From Hyphomicrobiales bacterium (GTDB taxonomy: Bacteria > Pseudomonadota > Alphaproteobacteria > Rhizobiales > Rhizobiaceae): a stretch of DNA of 64,000 nucleotides. This document shows positions 35,024-47,550 of the stretch, piece by piece (within the stretch, counting starts at the first letter, position 1; the number at the start of each line of letters is the position of its first letter). The translations under genes and the position numbers were made by a program. The notes beneath the pieces were generated by a model. The model saw nothing but the letters and a program-made list of their open reading frames with translations. It was not told where the DNA came from and did no database searches. The DNA lies in contig QEVK01000019.1 in assembly GCA_003577315.1 (NCBI GenBank), positions 1 through 64,000 of the forward strand, in the 5' to 3' direction.

Positions 35024-35156
35024 GCGAACCCGGAGCGGCCGGGGGCCTCTGCGGGCGTGTTCTAAACCCGAAATTAACCGCGGCGGCTCCACATTGGGGC
35101 GGCGGGGACCCGGGTGGAAACAGAGGCAACGGCACGCCGGGCTTTGGGGGACGAGG

Positions 35157-35627
35157 ATGGATCAGGAACACAACAGGAGAGCGTCCGATCGCAGGCGCGA
35201 GCTGATCGCGTTCACGATCGGCAGGCAGGAATTCTGCGTCGACATCATGTCGGTGCGCGAGATACGCGGCTGGACGCCGGCGACGCCGCTGCCCCATGCC
35301 CAGAAGTTCATGCGCGGCGTCATCAACCTGCGCGGCTCGGTGCTGCCGATCATCGACCTGTCGGCCCGGCTCGGCTTCGGCCTGACGACGCCGGAGGCGC
35401 GCCACGTCATCATCGTCGTGCGCACCGGCAGCCAGGAGGTCGGCCTGCTGGTCGACGCGGTCTGCGACATATTGAGCGTCACCGACGACATGGTGCAGCC
35501 GACGCCCAACGTGGCGAGCGAGGGGGTGCGCTCCTTCGTGCGCGGCATCCTCGCCGTCGAGGGCCGCATGATCGGGATGATCGGGCTGGAGCGCATCCTG
35601 CCCGACCAGGAGGCGGAGGCGGCATGA
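35157..35627 (+). CDS. cheW: Chemotaxis coupling protein CheW
   Basis: A 156-aa CheW-domain protein that would bridge receptor and kinase. Core sequence: [20 protein letters not shown], then [27 protein letters not shown] beta barrel strands (residues about 12-145) and a short acidic end. ATG 35157 follows GGGGGACGAGG. First gene of cheW-cheR-cheB-cheD; its TGA overlaps the cheR ATG by four bases. Confidence 0.95.
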   Translation: MDQEHNRRASDRRRELIAFTIGRQEFCVDIMSVREIRGWTPATPLPHAQKFMRGVINLRGSVLPIIDLSARLGFGLTTPEARHVIIVVRTGSQEVGLLVDAVCDILSVTDDMVQPTPNVASEGVRSFVRGILAVEGRMIGMIGLERILPDQEAEAA

Positions 35628-36508
35628 CGACTGCTGTCCGTTCCAGGGACGGGCGCGGCCGGGCGCTGGTGGAAGGCGAGTTTCTCTTCACCACCGACGA
35701 TTTCACCGCCATCGCGCGCATGCTCTACGACGACGCCGGCATCGCGCTGACCGAAAGCAAGGCGTCGCTGGTCTATTCGCGCCTGGCCAAGCGGCTGCGG
35801 GCGCTCGGCATCGAGAGCTTCCACGACTACTGCCGGCTGGTGGCGGGCGCGGAGGGCGTGAGCGAGCGCCAGAACATGCTGGCGGCGCTGACCACCAACG
35901 TCACGCGCTTCTTCCGCGAGCCGCACCATTTCGAGCATCTGAGGAGCCGGGTCCTGCCGGAGCTGGCGCAGCGCGCCAGGGCGCGCGGGCGCGTGCGCAT
36001 CTGGTCGGCCGGCTGCTCGACGGGCCAGGAGCCCTATTCCATCGCGCTGACGGTGCTGGAGGCGCTGCCCGAGGCGGCGGGGCTCGACCTGCGCATCCTC
36101 GCCACCGACATCGACCCCAACGTGGTGGCGACGGGCCGCGCCGCCGTCTACTCCGACGAGGCGGTGCAGCCGGTGCCGGCGGCCTTGCGCGACCGCTGGA
36201 TGGTGCGCGTGCGCGACGGCGGCCGCGAGGCCTGGGGCGCGGGCGAGGAGATGCGCCGGCTGGTCGCCTTCCGCGAGCTGAACCTGATGGGCAACTGGCC
36301 GATGAAGGGCCGCTTCGACGCCATCTTCTGCCGCAACGTCGTCATCTATTTCGACGAGCCGACCCAGGCGCGGATGTGGTCGCGCTTCGCGCCGCTGCTC
36401 AATCCGGGCGGGCGGCTCTATGTCGGCCACTCCGAGCGCGTCACCGACATGGACAGGTTCGAGACCGACGGTCTGACCACCTACCGGCTGAAGGGAGGGG
36501 CGCGATGA
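35624..36508 (+). CDS. cheR: Chemoreceptor glutamate methyltransferase CheR
   Basis: This 294-aa enzyme methylates receptor glutamates with SAM. An N-terminal helical domain (about 20-95) includes [17 protein letters not shown]; the SAM fold contains [14 protein letters not shown] and ATDIDPNVV, then [14 protein letters not shown]. Overlaps cheW and cheB by four bases each. It probably tethers to the GWEEF tail of the receptor upstream. Confidence 0.96.
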   Translation: MTTAVRSRDGRGRALVEGEFLFTTDDFTAIARMLYDDAGIALTESKASLVYSRLAKRLRALGIESFHDYCRLVAGAEGVSERQNMLAALTTNVTRFFREPHHFEHLRSRVLPELAQRARARGRVRIWSAGCSTGQEPYSIALTVLEALPEAAGLDLRILATDIDPNVVATGRAAVYSDEAVQPVPAALRDRWMVRVRDGGREAWGAGEEMRRLVAFRELNLMGNWPMKGRFDAIFCRNVVIYFDEPTQARMWSRFAPLLNPGGRLYVGHSERVTDMDRFETDGLTTYRLKGGAR

Positions 36509-37553
36509 GCACGGTCAGGGTCCTCGTCGTCGACGACAGCGCCACCATGCGCAGCCTGATCTCGGCCGTGCTGCGCCGCGATCCCGAGATCACCGTCGTC
36601 GGCCAGGCGGGCGACCCGCTCGAGGCGCTCGAGGCGATCAAGCGGCTCAATCCCGACGTGGTCACGCTCGACGTCGAGATGCCGAACATGAACGGGCTGG
36701 CCTTCCTCGAGAAGATCATGCGCCTGCGGCCGATGCCGGTGGTCATGGTCTCGACGCTGACCCATGTCGGCGCCGAGGTGAGCCTGGCCGCGCTCGAGCT
36801 CGGCGCGGTCGACTGCGTCGGCAAGCCGGTCGCCGGCATGCCGGCCGAGCAGGCCTTCGCCGACCTGGCGGCCAAGGTGAAGGCGGCCGGCCGCGCCCGC
36901 GTGCGCCCGGGAACCGACCGCGCGCCGGACCACGCCGCCGGAGCCCGGTGTCCCGGCGAGTTCCGGCCCGACGGCCGCATCGTCGCCATCGGCTCGTCCA
37001 CCGGCGGCGTCGAGGCGCTGCTGACGGTGCTGTCGGCCTTCCCGGCCAACTGCCCGCCGACGGTCATCGCCCAGCACATGCCGGGCACGTTCACGAAAAG
37101 CTTCGCCGAGCGGCTGAACCGCACCTGCGCGGCCAGCGTCGGCGAGGCCTACGAGGGCGCGCCGCTCGAGGCCGGCCGCATCTGGCTGGCCCCCGGCGGC
37201 GAATACCATCTCCAGGTGGCCGGGGCGACGCATCCGCGCTGCCGGCTGGTCGCCGAGCCGCCGGTCAACGGCCATCGCCCCTCGGTCGACGTGCTGTTCG
37301 AATCCGTCGCCAGGACGGCCGGCAAGGCCGCGCTCGGCGCCATCCTGACCGGCATGGGCCGCGACGGCGCGCGCGGGCTGCTCGCCATGCGCGAGGCAGG
37401 GGCGGCGACCATCGGCCAGAACGAATCCACCTGCGTCGTCTACGGCATGCCCAAGGTCGCGCACGAGATCGGCGCGGTGGAGCGGCAACTGCCGCTCGAG
37501 CGCATCGGCGCCGAGATCATCGGCCGGTGCAACCTGGCGAGAGAGGCCGTTTG

Positions 37554-37554
<1 letters not shown>
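36505..37554 (+). CDS. cheB: Chemoreceptor methylesterase/deamidase CheB
   Basis: The 349-aa response regulator-esterase has a receiver domain (about 3-120) with acceptor D56 (VVTLDVEMP) and a methylesterase domain (about 157-345) with catalytic S164/S165 (IGSSTGG), H191 (AQHMPG) and the Asp in GMGRDGA. It removes methyl groups added by CheR and deamidates receptors when phosphorylated. A kinase (CheA) is needed for phosphorylation but is not in this window. cheD overlaps its stop by one base. Confidence 0.96.
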
Positions 37555-39966
<2,412 letters not shown>

Positions 39967-39976
39967 CGGGCCGCGC

Positions 39977-40001
39977 GACGGGGCGGGCTGCCCGCCCCGT
40001 C
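39977..40001 (+). terminator. First hairpin after nirS
   Basis: GACGGGGCGGG pairs perfectly with CCCGCCCCGTC around a 3-nt loop (CTG), 10 bp after the nirS stop. No T-run follows; the next hairpin has one. Confidence 0.5.
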
Positions 40002-40017
40002 GTCGCCGCAACGCAGG

Positions 40018-40058
40018 CGGCGCACCGCTTCCTTCCTTCATGGGGGAGCGGTGCGCCG
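40018..40058 (+). terminator. Rho-independent terminator after nirS
   Basis: CGGCGCACCGCT (40018-40029) and AGCGGTGCGCCG (40047-40058) form a perfect 12-bp stem with a 17-nt loop, followed by TTTTCC. It separates nirS from the convergent Crp/Fnr gene. Confidence 0.75.
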
Positions 40059-40135
40059 TTTTCCTTTCGCGCCTTGTGCCGTGAGGGGGTGCCGTTTGGG
40101 GGGCGCCGTGGGGGTGCCGCGCGCCCCGGGCGGGC

Positions 40136-40834
40136 TCAGACGGTGCTGTCGTCGATCAGCGGCGTCGGCTTGGCCAGCCGCGCCAGCGACGTCACGTCCC
40201 TGAGCCGGATCCTGGCGCCGTCGACCTCGACGCCGTAGGGCTTCAGCGTGTTGAAGGCGCGGGAGAGGTTCTCCGGCGTCATGCCGAGCAGGGAGGCGAG
40301 CGTGCGCTTGTCGCAGGGCAGCTCGACGCTGCCGCAGCCGTGCTGCTCGCCGTCCAGCGCCAGCAGGCAGTTGGCCAGCCGCTCCACCGCCGTGCGCAGC
40401 TTCAGGTCCTTCTGCTGCTTGACGACCTCGCGGTAGCAGCCGGCGAGCTCCTCGACGATGGCGCGCGCGAAGGCGCCGTCGTTGCGGAAGGCCTCGCGCA
40501 CGTTCTCGGCCGGGATGAGCAGCAGCTTGGAGCGCTGGCTGGTGCGGCCGCTCTTGAGGTAGACGGCGTCCTTGAGCACGGCGGCCAGGATGAAGGTGCC
40601 GAGCGGGCGCACCATCTCCATCACGGTCTCATGGCCGTTCCAGCTCGCGTAGAGCTCGACGCAGCCGTCGAGCACGACATAGAGGAAGTCGGCCGGCTCG
40701 CCCTCCTTGATGAGCTCGAGCTGGGCCGGGAATATCTGCAGGTAGGCCGCCTGCATCAGCGACTCGAAGTTCGCCTCGGCCATGCTCTCGAAGAGCGGCA
40801 GCGCCCTTACCTCCGGCAGATCGGTCGATCTCAT
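40136..40834 (-). CDS. Crp/Fnr family regulator of nitrate/nitrite respiration
   Basis: This 232-aa regulator has a cyclic-nucleotide-type sensor barrel (about 15-125), a dimer helix and a helix-turn-helix (about 175-205, TLASLLGMTPENLSRAF); the E-x-x-S-R pattern of the recognition helix fits TTGAT-type targets. The N-terminus lacks the cysteine cluster that binds 4Fe-4S in FNR, so it is more like the Dnr/NnrR group, which sense nitric oxide, than an oxygen sensor. Its own promoter region and that of narK carry perfect TTGAT-N4-ATCAA boxes. It lies between nirS and narK and probably controls them. Confidence 0.88.
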   Translation of the reverse strand: MRSTDLPEVRALPLFESMAEANFESLMQAAYLQIFPAQLELIKEGEPADFLYVVLDGCVELYASWNGHETVMEMVRPLGTFILAAVLKDAVYLKSGRTSQRSKLLLIPAENVREAFRNDGAFARAIVEELAGCYREVVKQQKDLKLRTAVERLANCLLALDGEQHGCGSVELPCDKRTLASLLGMTPENLSRAFNTLKPYGVEVDGARIRLRDVTSLARLAKPTPLIDDSTV

Positions 40835-40845
40835 GCCTCGCCTGC

Positions 40846-40859
40846 TTGATGTTTATCAA
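40846..40859. promoter_or_regulatory. FNR/Dnr-type box next to the Crp/Fnr gene
   Basis: TTGATGTTTATCAA is a perfect TTGAT-N4-ATCAA palindrome ending 12 bp before the regulator's ATG (40834). So close to the start codon, it is better placed for self-repression than activation. Which family member binds is inferred. Confidence 0.75.
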
Positions 40860-40982
40860 GATCGGACTTGACGGATTTCCCGTCCGCTCCAGTCTTCCGC
40901 AAGCTCTCCGCCCGACCTCGCTCGTTCCGTCGCTTGCGCAATTCCCCGCCTGTCCTTGTTTCTCACTTCGCGCCGGATTCCA

Positions 40983-40996
40983 TTGATCCATATCAA
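40983..40996. promoter_or_regulatory. FNR/Dnr-type box upstream of narK
   Basis: TTGATCCATATCAA is a second perfect TTGAT-N4-ATCAA palindrome, centred 90 bp before the narK ATG (41080). An activator at -41.5 would give a transcript start near 41031 and a leader of about 50 nt. It fits anaerobic/NO activation of narK-narGHJI. Confidence 0.8.
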
Positions 40997-41079
40997 GCAA
41001 AACCGGCTGCGGCCGGGAAACCCTTGCTCGCGAACGGCCTTTCCCGGCCGCACCGACACGTCGCAAGCAGGGGCAAACC

Positions 41080-43824
41080 ATGCAGTCGCTTCAGGACGTC
41101 ACCGCCGGGCAACAGACCCGGATGCTCGGCATGAGCACGCTCGCCTTCACGGTGTGCTTCGCCGTGTGGACGATCTTTTCCATCATCGGCATCGCCATCA
41201 AGGACGAGCTCGGCCTGTCCGACACCCAGTTCGGCCTGCTGGTCGGCACGCCGATCCTCACCGGCTCGCTGTCGCGCATCTTCCTCGGCATCTGGACCGA
41301 CCAGTATGGCGGCCGCCTCGTCTACGCGCTGACCATGCTGGCGGCGGCCGCCGCCACCTTCGCGCTGTCCTACGCCACCACCTACGAGACGACGCTCCTC
41401 GCCGCGCTCGGCGTCGGCCTCGCCGGCGGCTCGTTCGCCGTCGGCGTCGCCTATGTGTCGAAATGGTATCCCAAGGAGCGCCAGGGCACGGCGCTCGGCA
41501 TCTTCGGCGTCGGCAATGTCGGCGCCGCCGTCACCAAGTTCATCGCCCCCTTCGTCATGGTCGCCTTCGGCTGGACGGCGGTGGCGCAGGTCTGGGCGGC
41601 GGCGCTGGTGGTCATGGCCGTCGTGTTCTGGTTCACGACCGAGGACGACCCGGAGCTGCGGCGCCGCCGCGCCGAGGGCCGCAAGGCCGAAGGCACGCTC
41701 ATGAAGCTGCAACCGCTGCGCAACGTCCAGGTCTGGCGCTTCGCGCTCTACTACTTCTTCGTGTTCGGCGCCTTCGTGGCGCTGGCGCTGTGGCTGCCGC
41801 GCTATCTCGTCGGCGTCTACGGCCTCGACATCAAGACCGCCGGCATGATCGCGGCCTTCTACTCGATCCCGGCCTCGATCTTCCGCGCCTATGGCGGGCA
41901 CCTGTCCGACCGTTACGGCGCGCGCACCATCATGTACTGGACCTTCGGCGTCTCGCTGGTGATGACGTTCATGCTGTCCTACCCGGACACCGACTACGTC
42001 ATCCACGGCATCCACGGCCCGATCACCTTCTCGACCTCGATGGGCCTCGTGCCGTTCATCGTGGCGATCTTCGTGCTCGGCTTCTTCATGAGCCTGGGCA
42101 AGGCCGCCGTCTACAAGCACATCCCGGTCTACTACCCCGATCACGTCGGCGCCGTCGGCGGGCTGGTCGGCATGATCGGCGGCCTCGGCGGCTTCGTGCT
42201 GCCGATCGTGTTCGGCGCCATGCTCGACCTGACCGGCGTGTGGACGAGCTGCTTCGTGCTGCTGTTCGCCATCGTCGCGGTGTCGATGCTGTGGATGCAC
42301 GCCTCGGTCCGCGAGATGGAGCGCAAGGCGCTCGCCGCCGTGCCGGGCACGCTGCCGGAGCTGCCGGAGATGCAGCCCGTCCACGGCGCGGCGCAGGAGG
42401 GCGCGCTGGCCGCCAGGGGCGTGATCGACACCTGGCACCCGGAGGACCCGGTGTTCTGGGAGAACGAGGGACGGCGCATCGCCAGCCGCAACCTGTGGAT
42501 ATCGGTGCCGGCGCTGCTGCTCGCCTTCGCGGTGTGGATGGTGTGGAGCGTGGTGGTGGCCAAGCTGCCGTCGATCGGCTTCGCCTACACGACGGACCAG
42601 CTCTTCTGGCTGGCGGCGCTGCCGGGCCTGTCGGGCGCGACGCTGCGCATCTTCTATTCCTTCATGGTGCCGATCTTCGGCGGCCGGCTGTGGACCACGC
42701 TGACCACCGCCTCGCTGCTGGTGCCGGCCTTCGGCATCGGCTACGCGGTGCAGAACCCCGACACGCCCTATCTCATCTTTCTGGTGCTGGCGCTGCTGTG
42801 CGGCCTCGGCGGCGGCAACTTCGCCTCCTCGATGGCCAACATCTCCTTCTTCTTCCCCAAGCGGGAGAAGGGCCACGCGCTCGCGATCAACGCCGGCCTC
42901 GGCAATCTCGGCGTGTCGGTCATGCAGTTCGTCATCCCGCTGGTCATCACGGCGGGCGTGTTCGGCGTGCTCGGCGGCGAGCCGCAGACCACCGCCAGCG
43001 GCGCGCCGCTGTGGGTGCAGAACGCCGGCTTCATCTGGGTGCCGTTCCTGATCGTCTCGACGGTCGCGGCTTGGTTCGGCATGAACGACATCGCCTCGGC
43101 CAGGGCGTCCTTCGCCGAGCAGTCGGTGATCTTCGGCCGCTCGCAGAACTGGATCATGTGCTGGCTCTACACCGGCACCTTCGGCTCGTTCATCGGCTAT
43201 TCGGCCGGCTTCCCGCTGCTCGCCCAGACCCAGTTCCCGCAGGTCGACGCCCTCAAATACGCCTTCCTCGGGCCGCTGGTCGGCGCGGTGGCGCGGGCCG
43301 GCACCGGCTGGATCTCCGACCGCTGGGGCGGCGGCCGCGTCACCTTCTGGACCTTCGTGCTGATGATCGCGGCGGCCGGCGGCGTGCTGTTCTTCCTCGG
43401 CATCAAGGACCAGCCGGGCGCGTTCTGGGGCTTCTTCGCCATGTTCATGGTGCTGTTCTTCGCCACCGGCGTCGGCAACGCCTCCACCTTCCAGATGATC
43501 CCGGTCATCATGCACAAGGAGATCGGCCGCCTGATGCCGCAGCTGTCGCCGGCCGAGCGCGCGCGCCAGGCGGAGAAGGAGGCGGCGGCCATCATCGGCT
43601 TCACCTCGGCGATCGGGGCCTATGGCGGGTTCTTCATCCCCAAGTCCTACGGCACCTCGATCGCCATGACGGGCGGGCCGGAGGCGGCGCTGTGGGCCTT
43701 CCTCGCCTTCTACGTGAGCTGCGCCGCCATCACCTGGGCCGTCTACACGCGCCGCGGCGGCCTGCTCCACGACATCGAGACCGCGCGCCGCGGCGCCCGG
43801 CTCGACTCCAAGGCAGCCGCATAG
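41080..43824 (+). CDS. narK: Fused nitrate/nitrite transporter (NarK1-NarK2)
   Basis: This 914-aa protein contains two complete major-facilitator units of about 12 membrane helices each, joined by a soluble linker (about 415-460). In Paracoccus the NarK1 half is regarded as a nitrate/proton symporter and the NarK2 half as a nitrate/nitrite exchanger, the pair feeding the cytoplasmic nitrate reductase. Both halves contain the glycine-rich nitrate signatures: GVGNVGAAVTKF and GMIGGLGGF in the first, and GLGGGNFASSM and GLGNLGVSVMQF in the second. narG starts 18 bp after its stop, so they form one operon. Confidence 0.95.
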   Translation: MQSLQDVTAGQQTRMLGMSTLAFTVCFAVWTIFSIIGIAIKDELGLSDTQFGLLVGTPILTGSLSRIFLGIWTDQYGGRLVYALTMLAAAAATFALSYATTYETTLLAALGVGLAGGSFAVGVAYVSKWYPKERQGTALGIFGVGNVGAAVTKFIAPFVMVAFGWTAVAQVWAAALVVMAVVFWFTTEDDPELRRRRAEGRKAEGTLMKLQPLRNVQVWRFALYYFFVFGAFVALALWLPRYLVGVYGLDIKTAGMIAAFYSIPASIFRAYGGHLSDRYGARTIMYWTFGVSLVMTFMLSYPDTDYVIHGIHGPITFSTSMGLVPFIVAIFVLGFFMSLGKAAVYKHIPVYYPDHVGAVGGLVGMIGGLGGFVLPIVFGAMLDLTGVWTSCFVLLFAIVAVSMLWMHASVREMERKALAAVPGTLPELPEMQPVHGAAQEGALAARGVIDTWHPEDPVFWENEGRRIASRNLWISVPALLLAFAVWMVWSVVVAKLPSIGFAYTTDQLFWLAALPGLSGATLRIFYSFMVPIFGGRLWTTLTTASLLVPAFGIGYAVQNPDTPYLIFLVLALLCGLGGGNFASSMANISFFFPKREKGHALAINAGLGNLGVSVMQFVIPLVITAGVFGVLGGEPQTTASGAPLWVQNAGFIWVPFLIVSTVAAWFGMNDIASARASFAEQSVIFGRSQNWIMCWLYTGTFGSFIGYSAGFPLLAQTQFPQVDALKYAFLGPLVGAVARAGTGWISDRWGGGRVTFWTFVLMIAAAGGVLFFLGIKDQPGAFWGFFAMFMVLFFATGVGNASTFQMIPVIMHKEIGRLMPQLSPAERARQAEKEAAAIIGFTSAIGAYGGFFIPKSYGTSIAMTGGPEAALWAFLAFYVSCAAITWAVYTRRGGLLHDIETARRGARLDSKAAA

Positions 43825-43841
43825 ACCGGAAGGGAACACCG

Positions 43842-46800
43842 ATGAGCCACCTGATCGACCGCCTGAACTTCCTCGCCCGCAGGAATGTCGGCACCTTCTC
43901 CGACGGCCACGGCGTCACCACGTCCGAAAGCCGCGCCTGGGAGGAGGGCTACCGCAAGCGCTGGCAGCACGACAAGATCGTGCGCTCCACCCATGGCGTG
44001 AACTGCACCGGCTCGTGCTCGTGGAAGATCTACGTCAAGGGCGGCATCGTCACCTGGGAGACGCAGCAGACCGACTATCCGCGCACGCGGCCGGAGCTGC
44101 CCAACCACGAGCCGCGCGGCTGCGCGCGCGGGGCGAGCTACAGCTGGTACATGTACTCGGCCAACCGGGTGAAGTACCCGCTGATCCGCTCGCGGCTGCT
44201 GAGGCTGTGGCGCAGGGAACGGGCGACCAAGACGCCGGTCGCGGCCTGGGCGGCGATCCAGGAGGACGCGGCCAAGCGCTCGCAATACGTCAAGGTGCGC
44301 GGGCTCGGCGGCTTCGTGCGCGCCGGCTGGGACGAGGTCAACGAGATCGTTGCCGCCGCCAACGCCTACACGGCGCGCAAATGGGGGCCGGACCGGGTGG
44401 TCGGCTTCTCGCCGATCCCGGCCATGTCGATGGTCTCCTACGCGGCCGGCTCGCGCTATCTGTCGCTGCTGGGCGGCGTGTGCATGTCGTTCTACGACTG
44501 GTACTGCGACCTGCCGCCCTCCTCGCCCATGACCTGGGGCGAGCAGACCGACGTGCCGGAATCGGCCGACTGGTACAATGCCGGCTTCCTGATGCTGTGG
44601 GGCTCCAACGTGCCGCAGACGCGCACGCCCGACGCGCATTTCTACAGCGAGGCGCGCTATCGCGGCGCGAAGTCCGTGGTGGTGTCGCCCGACTATTCGG
44701 AGGCCGCGAAGTTCGCCGACCTGTGGCTGCACCCCAAGCAGGGCACCGACGCGGCGCTGGCCATGGCCATCGGCCACGTCATCCTGCGCGAGTTCCACCT
44801 CGACCGGCAGGTGGCCTATTTCGAGGACTACTGCCGCCGCTACACCGACATGCCGATGCTGGTGCGCCTGGTCGAGAAGGAGGGCAGCTACATCCCCGAG
44901 CGGCTGCTGCGCGCCTCGGACCTCCAGGGCGGGCTCGGCGAGGCCAACAATCCCGAGTGGAAGACGGTCGCCGTCGACCGCGCGACGGGCGGACTCGTCG
45001 CGCCGCAGGGATCGATCGGCTTCCGCTGGGGCGAGGAGGGCAAGTGGAACCTCGAGGCGAAGGACGGCAAGGGCCGCGACGTCGACCTCGCCATGACCTT
45101 CGTCGCCGAGGGCGACCGCGACACGGTCGCGCCCGTCGCCTTCCCCTATTTCGGCAATCGCGAGCACGACCATTTCGAGGGCACCGACCACGACAGCGTG
45201 CTGGTGCGCAAGGTGCCGGCGAAGCGGGTGAAGCTCGCCGGCGGCGGGGAGGCGCTGGTCGCCACCGTGTTCGACCTGTTCGTGGCCAATTACGGCCTCG
45301 ACCGCGGCCTTTCCTGCGCCAACTCCGCGGCGTCCTACGACGAGATGCTGCCCTACACGCCGGCCTGGGCGGAGAAGATCACCGGCGTGCCGCGCGGCGA
45401 GATCGTCGCCGTGGCGCGGGCCTTCGCCTCGAACGCGGAGAAGACGAACGGCCGTTCCATGGTCATCCTCGGCGCGGGGCTGAACCACTGGTACCACATG
45501 GACATGAACTACCGCGGCATCATCAACATGCTGGTGATGTGCGGCTGCGTCGGCCAGTCGGGCGGCGGCTGGAGCCACTATGTCGGGCAGGAGAAGCTGA
45601 GGCCGCAGACCGGCTGGACCGCGCTCGCCTTCGCGCTCGACTGGAACCGCCCGCCCCGGCACATGAACTCGACCTCCTTCTTCTACGCCCACACCGACCA
45701 GTGGCGCTACGAGACGCTGAAGGTGGACGAGATCCTGTCGCCGACGGCGCCGGAAGGGCCGTGGGACGGCGCGCTGATCGACTACAACATCCGCGCCGAG
45801 CGCATGGGCTGGCTGCCTTCGGCGCCGCAGCTCCAGGCCAACCCGCTCGACATCGCGGCCGCGGCGGCCGAGGCCGGCCTGGAGGCAAAGGACTATGTGG
45901 CGCGGGAGCTGAAGACGGGGAGCCTGCGCCTTTCCTGCGAGGACCCCGACCACGAGGCCAACTGGCCGCGCAACCTGTTCGTCTGGCGCTCCAACCTGCT
46001 CGGCTCCTCGGGCAAGGGCCACGAATATTTCCTGAAGCACCTGCTGGGCACCTCGCACGGCGTGCTCGGCCGCGACCTCGGCGAGGAGGGCAGGCAGCGC
46101 GCCCGGGAGGCGGTCTGGCACGACGCCGCGCCGGAAGGAAAGCTCGACCTTCTGGTGACGCTCGACTTCCGCATGTCCACCACCTGCGTCTATTCCGACA
46201 TCGTGCTGCCGACGGCGACCTGGTACGAGAAGAACGACCTGAACACCTCGGACATGCACCCCTTCATCCATCCGCTGTCGAGCGCGGCCGACCCGGCCTG
46301 GGAGTCGCGCAGCGACTGGGACATCTTCAAGGGCATCGCCAGGGAGTTCTCCCGCGTCGCGCCGGAGGTGCTGGGCGTCGAGAAGGACACGGTGCTGGTG
46401 CCGATCCTGCACGACACGCCGGGCGAGCTGGCGCAGCCCCTCGACGTGAGGGACTGGAAGAAGGGCGAGACCGAGCCCGTGCCCGGCAGGACCATGCCGG
46501 CCGTCGCCGTGGTCGAGCGCGACTATCCCAACCTCTACCGCCGCTACACCGCGCTCGGGCCGCTGATGGACAGGCTGGGCAATGGCGGCAAGGGCATCTC
46601 GTGGAACACCGAGCACGAGGTCGACCTGCTCGGCCGCCTCAACGGCACCGTCGGCGAGGACGGGCCGACCAGGGGGCGGCCGCGCATCGACACCGACATC
46701 GACGCGACCGAGGTGATCCTGTCGCTGGCGCCGGAGACCAACGGCGAGGTGGCGGTCAAGGCGTGGGCGGCGCTGTCGAAGGCGACGGGGCGCGACCACA

Positions 46801-47550
46801 CCCACCTCGCCATTCCCAAGGAGGACGAGAAGATCCGCTTCCGCGACGTCGTCGCCCAGCCGCGCAAGATCATCTCGTCGCCGACCTGGTCGGGGCTGGA
46901 ATCGGAGAAGGTCTGCTACAATGCCGGCTACACCAACGTCCACGAGCTGATCCCCTGGCGCACGCTTTCCGGCCGCCAGCAGCTCTATCAGGACCATCTG
47001 TGGATGCGCGCCTTCGGCGAGGGCTTCTGCGTCTACCGTCCGCCCATCGACACCAAGTCGATCAACCCGACGATCCGGGAAAAGGCCGGGACGAGCCCGC
47101 AATTCCGACAATCTCCTGATGCTGACGCTCAACCGCGGCGGCCCGGTGGTGTGGCTCTCGGAGGTCGACGCGCGCAAGGCGGGGATCTGCGACAACGACT
47201 GGGTCGAGGTCTACAACGTCAACGGCGCCATCGTGGCGCGCGCGGTCGTCTCCCAGCGCATGAAGGAAGGCACGATCTTCATGTACCACGCGCAGGAGAA
47301 GATCGTGAACACGCCGGGCTCGCAGGTGACCGGCCAGCGCGGCGGCATCCACAATTCGGTGACGCGCGCCATCACCAAGCCCACCCACATGATCGGCGGC
47401 TACGCCCAGCAGTCCTACGGCTTCAACTATTACGGCACGGTCGGCTCCAACCGCGACGAGTTCGTCGTCGTGCGCCGGCTCGAGCGCGTGGACTGGATGG
47501 AGGAGCCGCTCGCCGAGACAGGCCAGACCGCGAAGGAGACGGCACGATGA
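43842..47550 (+). pseudogene. narG: Respiratory nitrate reductase alpha subunit, frameshifted
   Basis: NarG holds the Mo-bis-MGD site and the FS0 cluster and reduces nitrate on the cytoplasmic side. The frame from ATG 43842 is intact for about 1082 codons (STHGVNCTGSCSWKIYVKGG, TWGEQTDVPESADWYNAGF, NTSDMHPFIHPL). After IREKAG it breaks: one base seems missing near 47089, restoring DEPAI, and about 52 bp are missing at 47105-47106, removing the region that in other NarG reads roughly LNFITPHQKWGIHSTYS. The rest (DNLLMLTLNRGGPVVWLSE to the stop at 47550) continues in another frame. Either a real inactivation or a sequencing/assembly error. narH starts four bases before this stop. Confidence 0.9.

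Noticed and set aside
43743..47195. An 1150-codon open frame on the minus strand
   Set aside because: It is the reverse complement of narG; the plus strand encodes clear NarG motifs.
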